Assembly (NCBI GenBank): GCA_019359765.1
Contig: JAHHGU010000023.1
Span: 1-64,000, forward strand
Source: Aphanothece sp. CMT-3BRIN-NPC111
GTDB taxonomy: Bacteria; Cyanobacteriota; Cyanobacteriia; Cyanobacteriales; JAHHGU01
Length of the DNA: 64,000 nt
Reading direction: 5' to 3'
The notes under the pieces are model-generated. The model saw nothing but the letters and a program-made list of their open reading frames with translations. It searched no databases and was not told the origin of the DNA. A program made the translations under genes and the position numbers. Within the stretch, counting starts at the first letter, position 1; the number at the start of each line of letters is the position of its first letter. Below are positions 37,701 through 46,188 of this stretch, one piece after another.

Positions 37701-40301
37701 ATCGCTTGCATATCGCCAAATTCTGCTATAACCAAAGGCATCCTTCTTAAAACGGTGCATACCTATTGTAATGAAACATTGCGAGTAAGAAAACTCCTTA
37801 GCTTTGAGGCTGCCCAGAAAACTAATTGGCGCTACCATCGCTCCTACGCTGTACTCGGACAGGAAGCGTATATTGGTGCCCCGGTGATGGTAGCGGATCG
37901 CGTTTATGGCACGCTTTGTTTCACAAGCTCAACACCACGCCCAAGGCTATTCAAAGCAATGGAAAAAGAGCTATTGAAGCTGATGGCTCAGTGGGTGGGA
38001 AATGAAATTGAGCGCTTAGATTCTCAGACTGCCCTGGAACAGCAATTTTCACGTGCTGTACTGCTCAAAAAAATTACAGAGGAAGTTCGTCAAAGTTTAG
38101 ATACGCAAAGAGTGCTTGAGACTGCCGCCACTCTTCTTGGTCAAACTTTTCGAGTCAATCGCTGTGTAATTCATACTTTGAACAGCAAGCTTTCATTAAG
38201 ATCCCCGTGCGTAGCTGAGTATGTAGAGACTGGGTATATATCATTACTACATAAAGAACTTCCCATTGTTGGCAATCCTTTTGCTGAAAAGTTGCTTGAT
38301 GAAGATATGGCGCTCGCTGCAAATAATATTTACCAAGAGCCGCTTTTAGAAGCAGCTTTAGAAGCATGCAAATTTGCACAGATTAAATCAATGTTAGCTA
38401 TTCGGACTTCTTATCAGAGAGAACCGAATGGATTAATTGGGCTGCATCATTGCTCTTCGTTTTACAACTGGACAGAGGATGAAATAGATCTACTAGAATC
38501 AGTTGCTGCTCAAGTTGGCATTGGTTTAGCCCAAGCCAAACTTTTAGAGCAAGAAACTCGCCAACGGGAACAATTAGCCCAACAAAATCTAGATTTAGAA
38601 AAAGCTAAAAAAGCAGCGGAAGCAGCCAACGAAGCTAAAAGCCAATTTTTGGCAATGATGAGCCATGAAATCCGCACCCCTTTGAATGCTGTAGTTGGGA
38701 TGTCCAGCCTACTTTTAAATTCAGAACTGAAACCTCAGCAGCAAAGCTTTACTAAAACTATCCGCACTAACAGCGAAGCGTTACTCAGCATTCTTAATCA
38801 CATTCTTGACTTCTCCAAGATCGAATCGGGAAAGCTGAATTTGGAACAACAGCCTTTTAATTTGCTTCGCTGTGTAGAAGACTCTGTGGCAATGTTTTCT
38901 TTTAAAGCAATAGCAAAAGGTTTGCAGTTAAATTACTCCATAGAGCCGCAAACCCCAAACACAATTTTGGGAGATGCAACCCGGCTGCGGCAAATCTTGG
39001 TGAACCTACTCAGTAATGCTGTCAAGTTTACTGAATCTGGGGAAATTCTCCTTTCAGTAACCGCTCGTCCCCTAGAAGCCGAGGCAGCATTGTCCTCTAC
39101 TTCCCCGATCCCAGTCCCCCCTAGCCCCTGCTACGAAATCCAATTTGCGGTGGCAGACACAGGTATGGGCATTCCCCAAGAGCGGATGCAGGATGTGTTT
39201 AATCCCTTTAGCCAAGTTGATTTCTCCATGAGCCGTCGTCATGATGGCACAGGATTAGGGCTGGCTATCTGTAAACAGCTAACAGAAATGATGGGGGGAC
39301 ATATTTGGGTTGAAAGTGGAGGAGTAATTGCCGGAAATCCAACAGCAGATTATAGAAAACCAAATAACCCAAAATCCCTAGGCTCCACCTTTTATTTCAC
39401 ACTGATTGCCCAAACCAGTACTACGCAACTGGATAACAATCAGGTGGAGTCTATGGAAGTGATACCTAGACTCGCCGAACAGTTACCCTTATCGATACTG
39501 TTAGCCGAGGATAATCAGGTAAACCAACAGGTTGCCCTGCTCACTTTAGAAGCTCTTGGGTATCAGGCTGATGTCGTTGCTAATGGACTGGAGGTACTAC
39601 AAGCGTTACGTCGCCAAACTTATGACCTAGTGTTAATGGATGTACAGATGCCAGAAATGGACGGATTAACTGCCACCCGCCACATCTACCAGGAATGGGG
39701 AACCAGAAAACGACCCCGAATTATTGCCATGACAGCTTATGCCACCAAGGGCGACCGAGAACGCTGCTTAGAAGCGGGTATGGACGACTACATTAGCAAG
39801 CCTATATACATAGGAGAACTTGTCCAGGCACTCTCGCAGTGTCAGCAGTCAGGAAGCAAAGGGGTAGAGGAGCAGGGGGAGCAGGGGGAGCAGGGGGAGC
39901 AGGGGAGCAGGGGGAGCAGGGAAGAAGAAAAATTTACTTTTTCCCCTGCACAAACTCTTGATAATAAGGTGCTGCAATCATTACGCCAGATGGCGGGTTC
40001 CAGAGCCACGGAAATTTTGGCTCAAATCATCGATAATTATCTCGAAGAAGTTCCTAAATTACTGCAAGCAATACGTGCTGCTATTGCTATCGGAGATGCA
40101 GCAGCTCTGCAACGGGCTGCTCACACGTTGAGATCGGCAAGTGCCAACTTGGGTGCAACAAATCTCTCCCAGCTTTGTAAGGATTTGGAAGCAATTGGTC
40201 GCGCTGGTACTACAGAGGGGGCAAAAGCTAGGATGTCGCAAGTTGAGGCTGTTTATGAAACAGTTAAAGTTGCTTTGCAAAGGGAACTTCAGAAGTTTTG
40301 A
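34758..40301 (+). CDS. Multi-PAS/GAF hybrid histidine kinase with REC and Hpt domains
   Basis: An 1847-residue soluble phosphorelay kinase. It has about seven PAS domains (residues 20-940); the fourth and fifth (both with SLLQAT, then DGI, then CFN and EMWS) are clear duplicates. Two GAF domains (about 960-1100 and 1125-1275) follow. HisKA has His1303 in MMSHEIRTPLNAVVGM, and the ATPase has DTGMGI and GTGLGLAI. A receiver (about 1580-1700) has LVLMDVQMPEMDG, and a C-terminal Hpt domain has its His in AAHTLRSASANLGA. The REC-Hpt linker contains an EQGEQGEQG stretch encoded by a gagcagggg microsatellite. The downstream response regulator is a likely partner. Confidence 0.93.
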   Translation: MVDTTDDLIGSIRATWEKMQEAPGSIVEAIAFTDFNGCIHWSNATFDRLVGRGHFQVLGSRLIDMLPLEQQGKNLPVEAHPVNIALQGNINTPIVYEFRQADRRLVLEISWTSIQLQEQGTNAILTIRDITLCKQAEASLSKLIDELEIQVKNNTAELEEAIEQLQTEIALRQQAELALRESEARYRTISELTSDYVYSASIEPHSQVVTEWVTDSFQRITGYNIDEVNARGGWVSLIHPEDLPIAEKFAQAILANQAVVEEYRIFTKQGEISWLRDYAQPQWDAQQQRVVRVVGAVRAITYRKQKEAALRESEERLRTQYKNIPVPTYTWQSVGEDFVLINYNDAAEIITQGHIANWVGITASNFYREQPEIVNDLSQCFLEKATIKREMLYRFQTTDARKYLATTYVFVEPDLIMVHTEDITDRQRAQEELERSRSLLQATIESSADGIMAIDRERNITCFNRKFIEMWSMPDAIIATPDYKERWGFIMNQIKNPDAFLKQINKLDRQPDAESYDILELKDGRIFERYSQPQRMGEAIIGRVLCIRDITERRRMEAELERSLSLLQATLESTADGIVALDNDCQITCFNQKFKEMWSLPDELITTSDYQPRVEFMMEKLKDPEYFLRKCQQIHNSTDASSLEILDILELKDGRILEHNKQPQWLGETIVGTVSSYRDITKSKQVEEQLQAAKDQLQAVLDAVPGGVTWIDADLKYLGVNRSLASAVGLSPNEFVGKKIDFIKPLPEITNFLQNFFALPAKNETSLEIDFDVENSLLSYLVVGHKYIQGQAAVFVGIDISKRKQAEQLLQQQAAFMKASMDGIAILNQDGEYIYLNDAHLKLYGYDSPEEIIGKNWKIFYPSEELRRFKQQILPAFWKKGQWQGEVIGTRQDGTTFPQEISLTRIEGGGLVCVIRDITRRKQTENALRESEASLRALYEVTAAKELNFEQRLQQMLTIGCQWFDLETGLLTRLKDNDLEVIACISPNSAITKGILLKTVHTYCNETLRVRKLLSFEAAQKTNWRYHRSYAVLGQEAYIGAPVMVADRVYGTLCFTSSTPRPRLFKAMEKELLKLMAQWVGNEIERLDSQTALEQQFSRAVLLKKITEEVRQSLDTQRVLETAATLLGQTFRVNRCVIHTLNSKLSLRSPCVAEYVETGYISLLHKELPIVGNPFAEKLLDEDMALAANNIYQEPLLEAALEACKFAQIKSMLAIRTSYQREPNGLIGLHHCSSFYNWTEDEIDLLESVAAQVGIGLAQAKLLEQETRQREQLAQQNLDLEKAKKAAEAANEAKSQFLAMMSHEIRTPLNAVVGMSSLLLNSELKPQQQSFTKTIRTNSEALLSILNHILDFSKIESGKLNLEQQPFNLLRCVEDSVAMFSFKAIAKGLQLNYSIEPQTPNTILGDATRLRQILVNLLSNAVKFTESGEILLSVTARPLEAEAALSSTSPIPVPPSPCYEIQFAVADTGMGIPQERMQDVFNPFSQVDFSMSRRHDGTGLGLAICKQLTEMMGGHIWVESGGVIAGNPTADYRKPNNPKSLGSTFYFTLIAQTSTTQLDNNQVESMEVIPRLAEQLPLSILLAEDNQVNQQVALLTLEALGYQADVVANGLEVLQALRRQTYDLVLMDVQMPEMDGLTATRHIYQEWGTRKRPRIIAMTAYATKGDRERCLEAGMDDYISKPIYIGELVQALSQCQQSGSKGVEEQGEQGEQGEQGSRGSREEEKFTFSPAQTLDNKVLQSLRQMAGSRATEILAQIIDNYLEEVPKLLQAIRAAIAIGDAAALQRAAHTLRSASANLGATNLSQLCKDLEAIGRAGTTEGAKARMSQVEAVYETVKVALQRELQKF
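39871..39921. repeat. In-frame gagcagggg microsatellite in the kinase gene
   Basis: Tandem 9-base units encode EQG repeats in the linker between receiver and Hpt domains; the 9-base period keeps the frame. The same unit appears reversed at 30432-30471. Confidence 0.8.
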
Positions 40302-40400
40302 GTTTTGAGTTTTGAGTTAACCCCATAGATAAATCAAGGGGCTTGAAACTGTGAATTACGAATTACGAATTACGAATTATTTTGGTTAGGAAGGTTAGCT

Positions 40401-40958
40401 ATGAGTAACGACTTTGTTCAGGAAGACTCCCCTTTAGTGCTTGTTGTCGATGACGACAAGTCAATGCGGATGCTGCTACGCCTAGCGCTGGAACAAGAAG
40501 GTTATCAAGTGGTAGAGGCAAATAATGGCGAAGCTTGTTTAGCCGCCTATAGACACTATCAGCCGGACGCGGTTTTGTTGGATGCGGTGATGCCAGTGAT
40601 GGATGGTTTTGCCTGTTGCACTCAATTGCAGACTTTATTTGGAAACGATTCGCCATCAGGCGATCGCTCTTCGTGTTACCTTGCAACGTATCGCGGCGCT
40701 TCACGCACACCTATATTGATGATTACAGTACTTGACGATCCAGATTCAGTTGAGCGAGCGTTTGAGGTTGGCGCGACAGATTACATAACTAAACCGATTC
40801 ACTGGGCAGTACTTCGCCATCGCGTGCGCCGCCTGATCCAAGAATCTCAAAAGACAAGAGCATTTGAGTCTCTGCTTCAACAATTAGATCAAGCACATCT
40901 TGAGTTAGAGCGTCTCACAAGTGAACTTGCTCGTTACCAAGAGACTTCTTTGCACTAG
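40401..40958 (+). CDS. Stand-alone response regulator (CheY/PleD-like receiver)
   Basis: A receiver of 185 residues with no DNA-binding or enzyme output domain. The acidic pocket is LVVDDDKSMRM, the phospho-acceptor is in AVLLDAVMPVMDG, and the switch lysine is in ATDYITKPIHWAV. An insertion of about 25 residues (around FGNDSPSGDRSSCY) interrupts the fold between the acceptor and the next strand. It probably forms a surface loop, and it contains a HIP1 site at DNA level. A short C-terminal coiled coil follows. It is 99 bases after the large hybrid kinase and co-directional, so it is probably a phosphorelay target of the kinase's Hpt domain. Confidence 0.9.
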   Translation: MSNDFVQEDSPLVLVVDDDKSMRMLLRLALEQEGYQVVEANNGEACLAAYRHYQPDAVLLDAVMPVMDGFACCTQLQTLFGNDSPSGDRSSCYLATYRGASRTPILMITVLDDPDSVERAFEVGATDYITKPIHWAVLRHRVRRLIQESQKTRAFESLLQQLDQAHLELERLTSELARYQETSLH

Positions 40959-41259
40959 ACCTTTTGCTTGTTGATTAAAGTTTTCCCCTTGGGAAACCCC
41001 ACGCCAAGAGTGGCTGGGTCATAAAGCGGAGCAGGGTATAACGCTTTCCCTGAAAAACGTATTTTATAATTTAATTAGTAGAGACGTTCCGGCGGAACGT
41101 CTCTTATGCATAAATTGCCCAAGTTATACAACTTATACATTAAGTTATACGTTTGCGTGTACGCGATCGCAAACACCCTGTTTGCATACTGATTTTATAG
41201 GCATTACAAAGATTATTGCCTCTGGAAAATAAATTTTATTACTCCAGGAAAATCAGAAT
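40959..41259. other. Intergenic region with a perfect hairpin repeat
   Basis: A 301-base gap holding the gagacgttcc-ggc-ggaacgtctc hairpin (41081-41103) and a HIP1 site at about 41164. Otherwise nothing recognisable. Confidence 0.45.
41081..41103. repeat. gttccggcggaac hairpin, copy 2
   Basis: A perfect 10-bp stem around ggc. A near copy is at 14220-14244. No T-tract follows, so it is a dispersed repeat more than an intrinsic terminator. Confidence 0.65.
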
Positions 41260-41451
41260 ATGAAACTATTCTATGATGATGTATCCTCCCCACGCAAACG
41301 TTTTTTAATCAAAGTAATAGAGGCTAAGGTGCCAGACAAGTATATAAAAGTCAATTGGAAGTTGCTAAAAATCAAAGAGGTGCCCCTTCCTGAACTCGGT
41401 TTCCCAGCCAGTTTGGGAATGTATGAGGTGAAAAAAAATCCACTAGCTTAG
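41260..41451 (+). CDS. Small hypothetical protein
   Basis: A 63-residue open frame with start MKLFYDDVSSPRKRF and mixed charge (IKVNWKLLKIKEVPLPELGF). I do not recognise a family. A ccagg-type ribosome binding site lies about 14 bases upstream. It is 120 bases before an ABC exporter gene. It could be a genuine small cytoplasmic protein, but its coding status is uncertain. Confidence 0.4.
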   Translation: MKLFYDDVSSPRKRFLIKVIEAKVPDKYIKVNWKLLKIKEVPLPELGFPASLGMYEVKKNPLA

Positions 41452-41570
41452 TTAACTTCTACTGAAACAAAGCTAATTTGATCAAGAAGATTGAAAATAT
41501 TCAGGTTCGGTCTGGTAGCAAGTTCACCATGCTAAAGTTGCTAAGAGAAGCTGTGAGCATCTAGCTACCT

Positions 41571-43373
41571 ATGCCGCGTCGGTTTCAAGCTAAACGGGAG
41601 TCTCGCCGCTCCTTGCATCCCCTCAAACGTCTCATAGATTATGGGCACAACTATCGCCAACAAATTTGGCAGGCGATCGCTTGCTCTATCCTCAACAAAA
41701 TATTTGACCTCGCCCCACCCGCTTTAATCGGCGCGGCGGTGGATGTGGTGGTGAAGCAACAGGATTCTCTGATTGCTCGTTTAGGCGTCAAAGATGTATT
41801 TAGACAACTGTTAATACTTTCCTTCCTTAGCTTGATAATCTGGGGGCTGGAATCAATCTTTGAGTACGCCTATGCTCGAATTTGGCGCAATTTAGCTCAG
41901 AATATTCAGCACAACCTGCGCCTGGATGCCTATAGTCATCTCCAGGAACTGGAACTGGCTTACTTTGAAGAGCGCAGCACCGGAGGTTTGATGTCGATCC
42001 TCAGTGACGATATTAACCAACTAGAGCGCTTTCTAGATATTGGCGCGAATGAGGTAATCCAGGTATCAACAACGGTTGTGGTTATTGGGGGCGCTTTCTT
42101 TATCCTCGCTCCCAGCGTGGCTTGGATGGCAATGCTGCCGATGCCGTTTATCCTTTGGGGTTCGATTGCCTTTCAAAAGCGCCTTGCTCCTTATTACGCT
42201 GAGGTACGGGAAAAGGTTGGTTTGCTCAATGGTCGTCTTTCTAACAACCTCAGCGGGATAACGACGATTAAAAGCTTCACGACTGAAGCTTATGAGCAAG
42301 AGCGAATTGCTATTGACAGTGAAGGCTATAGGCAAAGCAACCGTCGCGCGATCGCCCTCAGTGCTGCTTTCGTCCCCTTGATTCGCATCATCATTTTATT
42401 CGGCTTTACAGCAACGCTATTTTATGGGGGACTGGACGCTGTTGCTGGCAGAATGTCTGTAGGAACCTACAGTGTGTTGGTGTTCCTGACACAGCGCTTA
42501 CTTTGGCCCCTGACTCGACTGGGAGAAACCCTAGATCAATATCAACGGGCAATGGCATCCACTAATCGGGTGTTCAATCTACTAGATACTCCAATTGATA
42601 TTCACTCAGGGCACATCTCCCTCCCTGTCAAGGCAGTTAAGGGCGAGGTAGAGTTACGGGATGTCACCTTTGCTTATAAAGGTCGAGTTCCAGTTATTCA
42701 GAATTTATCTCTGCACATCCCGGCTGGAAAAACGATCGCGATTGTTGGTTCTACAGGCTCAGGTAAGAGTACGTTAGTGAAACTGTTGCTGAGGCTGTAT
42801 GAAATTGAACAGGGAACTATCACCCTTGACGGTATTGATATCCGCGACTTGAAGTTGAAGGATCTGCGCTACTGCATTGGCTTAGTCAGCCAGGATGTTT
42901 TCTTGTTTCATGGCACAGTGAAAGAAAATATTGCTTATGGCAGTCCTGATGCCACGTTAGCGGAGTTGATGGCAGCGGCTCAAGTGGCTGAAGCCCACGA
43001 TTTTATTATGGATTTGCCCCAGGGATATGACACGATTGTGGGTGAGCGAGGTCAGAAATTATCGGGTGGACAGCGACAGCGAATTGCGATCGCACGGGCA
43101 GTTTTGAAAAACCCACCTATCCTGATTTTGGATGAGGCTACCTCAGCGGTGGATAATGAAACGGAAGCCGCAATTCAGCGATCGCTGGAACGCATTACGA
43201 TTGATAGAACCACGATTGCGATCGCTCATCGCCTTTCTACTATCCGCAACGCTGATTGTATCTATGTCATGGAGCAGGGCAAATTGGTAGAGTGGGGGCA
43301 GCATGAAGAACTCGTCGCTCGACAGGGGATTTATGCTAGCCTTTGGCGCGTACAGTCGGGTTTAAAATTGTAA
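41571..43373 (+). CDS. ABC exporter, fused permease and ATPase (type I)
   Basis: A 600-residue half-transporter that would work as a homodimer in the cytoplasmic membrane. Residues 25-330 carry about six membrane segments of the type I exporter fold. The ATPase domain (about 360-600) has Walker [17 protein letters not shown], signature [15 protein letters not shown], Walker [13 protein letters not shown] and the H-loop [10 protein letters not shown]. The family moves lipids, peptides or drugs; the substrate cannot be read. The start at 41571 ([14 protein letters not shown]) gives the usual short basic N-terminus. The following gene (43485) is 111 bases downstream past a G/C-run hairpin. Confidence 0.92.
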   Translation: MPRRFQAKRESRRSLHPLKRLIDYGHNYRQQIWQAIACSILNKIFDLAPPALIGAAVDVVVKQQDSLIARLGVKDVFRQLLILSFLSLIIWGLESIFEYAYARIWRNLAQNIQHNLRLDAYSHLQELELAYFEERSTGGLMSILSDDINQLERFLDIGANEVIQVSTTVVVIGGAFFILAPSVAWMAMLPMPFILWGSIAFQKRLAPYYAEVREKVGLLNGRLSNNLSGITTIKSFTTEAYEQERIAIDSEGYRQSNRRAIALSAAFVPLIRIIILFGFTATLFYGGLDAVAGRMSVGTYSVLVFLTQRLLWPLTRLGETLDQYQRAMASTNRVFNLLDTPIDIHSGHISLPVKAVKGEVELRDVTFAYKGRVPVIQNLSLHIPAGKTIAIVGSTGSGKSTLVKLLLRLYEIEQGTITLDGIDIRDLKLKDLRYCIGLVSQDVFLFHGTVKENIAYGSPDATLAELMAAAQVAEAHDFIMDLPQGYDTIVGERGQKLSGGQRQRIAIARAVLKNPPILILDEATSAVDNETEAAIQRSLERITIDRTTIAIAHRLSTIRNADCIYVMEQGKLVEWGQHEELVARQGIYASLWRVQSGLKL

Positions 43374-43408
43374 ACCCCAACAGTTGATCGGGAATGACTT
43401 TCCGACTT

Positions 43409-43438
43409 CCCCCGTTGAAGGGGGAATTGAGGGGGGTT
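43409..43438. repeat. G/C-run hairpin
   Basis: acttcccccgttgaaggggg followed by a second ggggg run, similar to the hairpin at about 4037-4055. It lies between the ABC exporter and the next gene. A dispersed cyanobacterial repeat, possibly a weak terminator. Confidence 0.45.
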
Positions 43439-43484
43439 AAATGTTTCGCGGATAGATGAAATTAGTAACGGCAGAAAGTAGACC

Positions 43485-43916
43485 ATGATAATGTTTGGTA
43501 GCATCCAACCCGATCGGGGAGAAGACAACTGGCGACACCAGTTAAATCAGTTTGTTAAAGCTAATCAGCAAGAATTAGCAGCGTTATCCTGGGGGCTGTG
43601 GCTAGAAAATGGAGACACTAAGGGAACTATGGGCATTAATCTTGAACCAACGCCGCATTTCGTCTATTGTCCTAAAGAAGCTATAGAGACACTCAATAAT
43701 AAAGTTGAGAACAAGCTTCAGGAACTCTTAGGAGTTGTAGATGCCTATAATCCTGAGAAAGAAGTTCTCATCCTTGGGATTGGTCGCGAAGAAATTAAGC
43801 TGGTTCAGTTTGAACCCGAACCACCGCCTCCTACCTGTTTTGAGCAAGGTACAAAAGATGTCAATACATTAATAGAGCAGCTAGAGCAGCTTATGAATGA
43901 ACAGATAAAAAGTTAG
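43485..43916 (+). CDS. Conserved cyanobacterial protein, resembles beta-carboxysome assembly chaperone CcmS
   Basis: A 143-residue soluble protein. The segment WRHQLNQFVKANQQELAALSWGLWLENGD, followed by PTPHFVYCPKEAIETLN and the C-terminal ELVQFEPEPPPPTCFEQ-like stretch, matches my recollection of a conserved cyanobacterial family. That family was recently named CcmS and described as a chaperone binding carboxysome shell proteins. The naming is from memory and was not searched. The second ATG (residue 3) is an alternative start. It is not next to other carboxysome genes; ccmK3/ccmK4 are 12 kb away. Its 5' neighbour is an unrelated ABC exporter. Confidence 0.5.
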   Translation: MIMFGSIQPDRGEDNWRHQLNQFVKANQQELAALSWGLWLENGDTKGTMGINLEPTPHFVYCPKEAIETLNNKVENKLQELLGVVDAYNPEKEVLILGIGREEIKLVQFEPEPPPPTCFEQGTKDVNTLIEQLEQLMNEQIKS

Positions 43917-44436
43917 TAAATAGTAAGGATAAATCGTTATAACAATTAACACTGTGAGCAGTAAGAATACTTATTATATGAATAATTAGTAGGTATAATG
44001 AGTAATGCTGCGAAGTAATTTAATAGCAATAATTTTTGTATTTTTCTTACAAAAATAGCGAGTCAGCAATATTATTGAATAGCCTGCTTTCTGTTGATTC
44101 GGGTATAGTTATAAACAGAGCTATTTCCTAAACTCAAGAACGCGCTGGGTGCTGATTTGTGGTTGTTCCCGGTGAGGAATGTCTCCATAATCTTAGCTCC
44201 AGCTTCAATACAGTTGAGTTAGAGCTTTTTACCTTTCCTTCTTCTTTGTGTCCTTTGTGTCTTTGTGGTTCACCCCTAGCCTTAACTGAATCGTATTGGC
44301 TCCAGCTTAGTTGACTATGTGCGATCGCCCTCTTAAACTTGAGCAAAGTAGCAACAGTTTGTACCTGAGCGGTAATCGGATTTTTATTTTCACATAACGC
44401 TCAAACAAATACATCGCCTGATGGAGAGTACGATTA
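43917..44436. other. 520-base intergenic region upstream of hemJ
   Basis: AT-rich and without a convincing gene. Bases 44240-44275 contain the ctttgtgtctttgtggttc repeat also found at about 17513-17541. A short open frame on the minus strand here reads through the repeat and is rejected. Confidence 0.45.
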
Positions 44437-45006
44437 ATGGCTTATTTCTGGTTTAAGGCGTTCCATATTATCGGCATTGTCGTCTGGTTTGCTGGGTTAT
44501 TCTACTTAGTGCGTCTTTTTATCTATCACGTTGAAGCTAACGAACAGCCAGAACCAGCCCGCACGATTCTCAAAAATCAGTATCAGATTATGGAGAAACG
44601 CCTATACAGCATTATCACAACGCCAGGGATGGCCGTGACAGTGGCGATGGCGATTGGTTTACTCGCTACCGAGCCGGAAGTTCTCAAAGAGGGTTGGTTA
44701 CAGATTAAACTGCTCTTTGTCGCCTGTTTGATTGGCTATCATTTTTACTGCCGTCGTCTCCTCAAACAGCTCGCAGCCGAAGAATGCGCCTGGAGTAGCC
44801 AGCAGTTGCGTGCTTTAAATGAAGCGCCTACGATACTTCTAGTTGTGATTGTCTTGCTTGCTATTTTCAAGAATAATCTACCCACAGATATCGCCGCTTG
44901 GGCAATCTTCGCAATGATCGTTGCTATGGCAGCTACTATTCAGCTCTACGCCAAAAAGCGCAAACAGGATAAAGAAAAGCTCATGGCACAGGTACCGCAA
45001 GAGTAA
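44437..45006 (+). CDS. hemJ: Protoporphyrinogen IX oxidase HemJ
   Basis: Oxidises protoporphyrinogen IX to protoporphyrin IX, the shared step of heme and chlorophyll synthesis. HemJ is the oxygen-independent form found in most cyanobacteria. Its 189 residues carry four hydrophobic segments. The first contains FKAFHIIGIVVWFAGLFYLVRLFIYH, with a conserved histidine thought to bind heme b. The second conserved histidine/lysine region reads KEGWLQIKLLFVACLIGYHFYCRR. The end is strongly basic. It stands alone on the plus strand, with hemB elsewhere in the window (2.8 kb). Confidence 0.93.
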   Translation: MAYFWFKAFHIIGIVVWFAGLFYLVRLFIYHVEANEQPEPARTILKNQYQIMEKRLYSIITTPGMAVTVAMAIGLLATEPEVLKEGWLQIKLLFVACLIGYHFYCRRLLKQLAAEECAWSSQQLRALNEAPTILLVVIVLLAIFKNNLPTDIAAWAIFAMIVAMAATIQLYAKKRKQDKEKLMAQVPQE

Positions 45007-45061
45007 GTAATAAATTTAAGCCTACTCAATTAGGGTTTGATTCTACCTGTAAAGGTGAAGG

Positions 45062-45098
45062 GTAAAGAGTAACTATCCTTACCCTCTACCCTTAAAAA
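45062..45098. repeat. Imperfect long hairpin between hemJ and the hydrolase gene
   Basis: aagggtaaagagtaa pairs with ttaccctctaccctt with two mismatches around a short loop. It is followed by an A-run on the plus strand rather than a T-run. It may separate two convergent genes but is not a textbook terminator for either strand. Confidence 0.35.
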
Positions 45099-45279
45099 AA
45101 AATTACATAGTTGAGTTGAATTAGGCAAGCCTACTTAGATTTTTTACAACATATGTGTGGTACAAGTTGATATTTTAAAAAGTCTAAAAACCGTTAAAGC
45201 AACTAACGGGTATTGAAGCTTGCCAAAGTCAATTAGCTCTTAGCTATATAAATCACTTGTGCTGTTTTTGTGAAGTTTA

Positions 45280-46017
45280 TTATAATTCAAGTGATTTACG
45301 CAAAATATCCTTTAGTAAACCAGTATCTCTAAGATGTTTAACCAACCCATGCCCACCCTCATCGTAGAGATGCAGAACAACATTAGATATATTACGCATG
45401 CGCTCTGCGTGAATTTTATCAAGTCTATCTTTAGAACTGTAATAAATGTTAAATACTGGTTTATTAGTTTGATTAGAGTTAATATATTTTTTTAAATCAG
45501 CAAAAATTTTCTGTGTGCTATCAGCTTTATATAAATCTTTAATTTGATTTTGCCATCTTTTATCTCGGTATATAAATCTTTTAATAGGAGCAATGAAAGT
45601 TTGAGGAGAAAAGGAATGAACTATATCCACATTAAGGATAGATCCAAACAAAATTGCAGCATATCCCCCCATAGAATTACCACAAGTAACAACACGTTTA
45701 GCTTGCTCTTTGGTAACTTCTTGCTCTAAGTATTTGGCAACTCCATCTATGCTATTAGCGATTCCTGGTAGCCCCTGATGATACCACGACTGCTTTAAAT
45801 CTCTAAGGTAGATTTTTTTTGTATTAAAATCTGAGGTTAAATTGAAAAATTCAAAAGGTGGTATTCCTAGTGCGCCTTGTATTCCTCCGAAACATATCAG
45901 CATAGTTTTACTATCAGAAGAGAAGTGAGTGACTATAGATGTCTTATCATCTTCTAATCTTTTTTTGAATTCCGATGAATCATTCATAAACATTAAAAAT
46001 TTTTGTATGTTTAACAA
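45280..46017 (-). CDS. Alpha/beta hydrolase-fold protein, AT-rich
   Basis: A 245-residue protein with an alpha/beta-hydrolase signature. The nucleophile elbow is VVTCGNSMGGYAAI (Ser115). A later Asp (SSKDRLD) and a C-terminal His (DEGGHGLVKHL) could complete the triad. The first conserved strand is MLICFGGIQGALGIPPFEFF. The gene is clearly AT-richer and uses more A/T-ending codons than its neighbours, and its AT-rich flanks hold no repeats of the local kinds. It may be horizontally acquired. The substrate cannot be inferred. An in-frame ATG about 10 codons in is an alternative start. Confidence 0.7.
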   Translation of the reverse strand: MLNIQKFLMFMNDSSEFKKRLEDDKTSIVTHFSSDSKTMLICFGGIQGALGIPPFEFFNLTSDFNTKKIYLRDLKQSWYHQGLPGIANSIDGVAKYLEQEVTKEQAKRVVTCGNSMGGYAAILFGSILNVDIVHSFSPQTFIAPIKRFIYRDKRWQNQIKDLYKADSTQKIFADLKKYINSNQTNKPVFNIYYSSKDRLDKIHAERMRNISNVVLHLYDEGGHGLVKHLRDTGLLKDILRKSLEL

Positions 46018-46188
46018 AATTTAAGTTAATATGTTAACATTAAAATCAGCTATTGTCTATATAGCAATAATATTTTGCTACAGCAATATTGGGTTAAGTT
46101 TATAACCCGCTGGCAGTTAATTTTTATCATTGCTATTGGCAGTGGGCTTTACACTTGGTAAATGTCTACTGTATGGCTGTGTAAGGGC

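Noticed and set aside
44134..44346. 70-codon minus-strand frame upstream of hemJ
   Set aside because: Passes through a ctttgtgtctttgtgg repeat and shows no domain.
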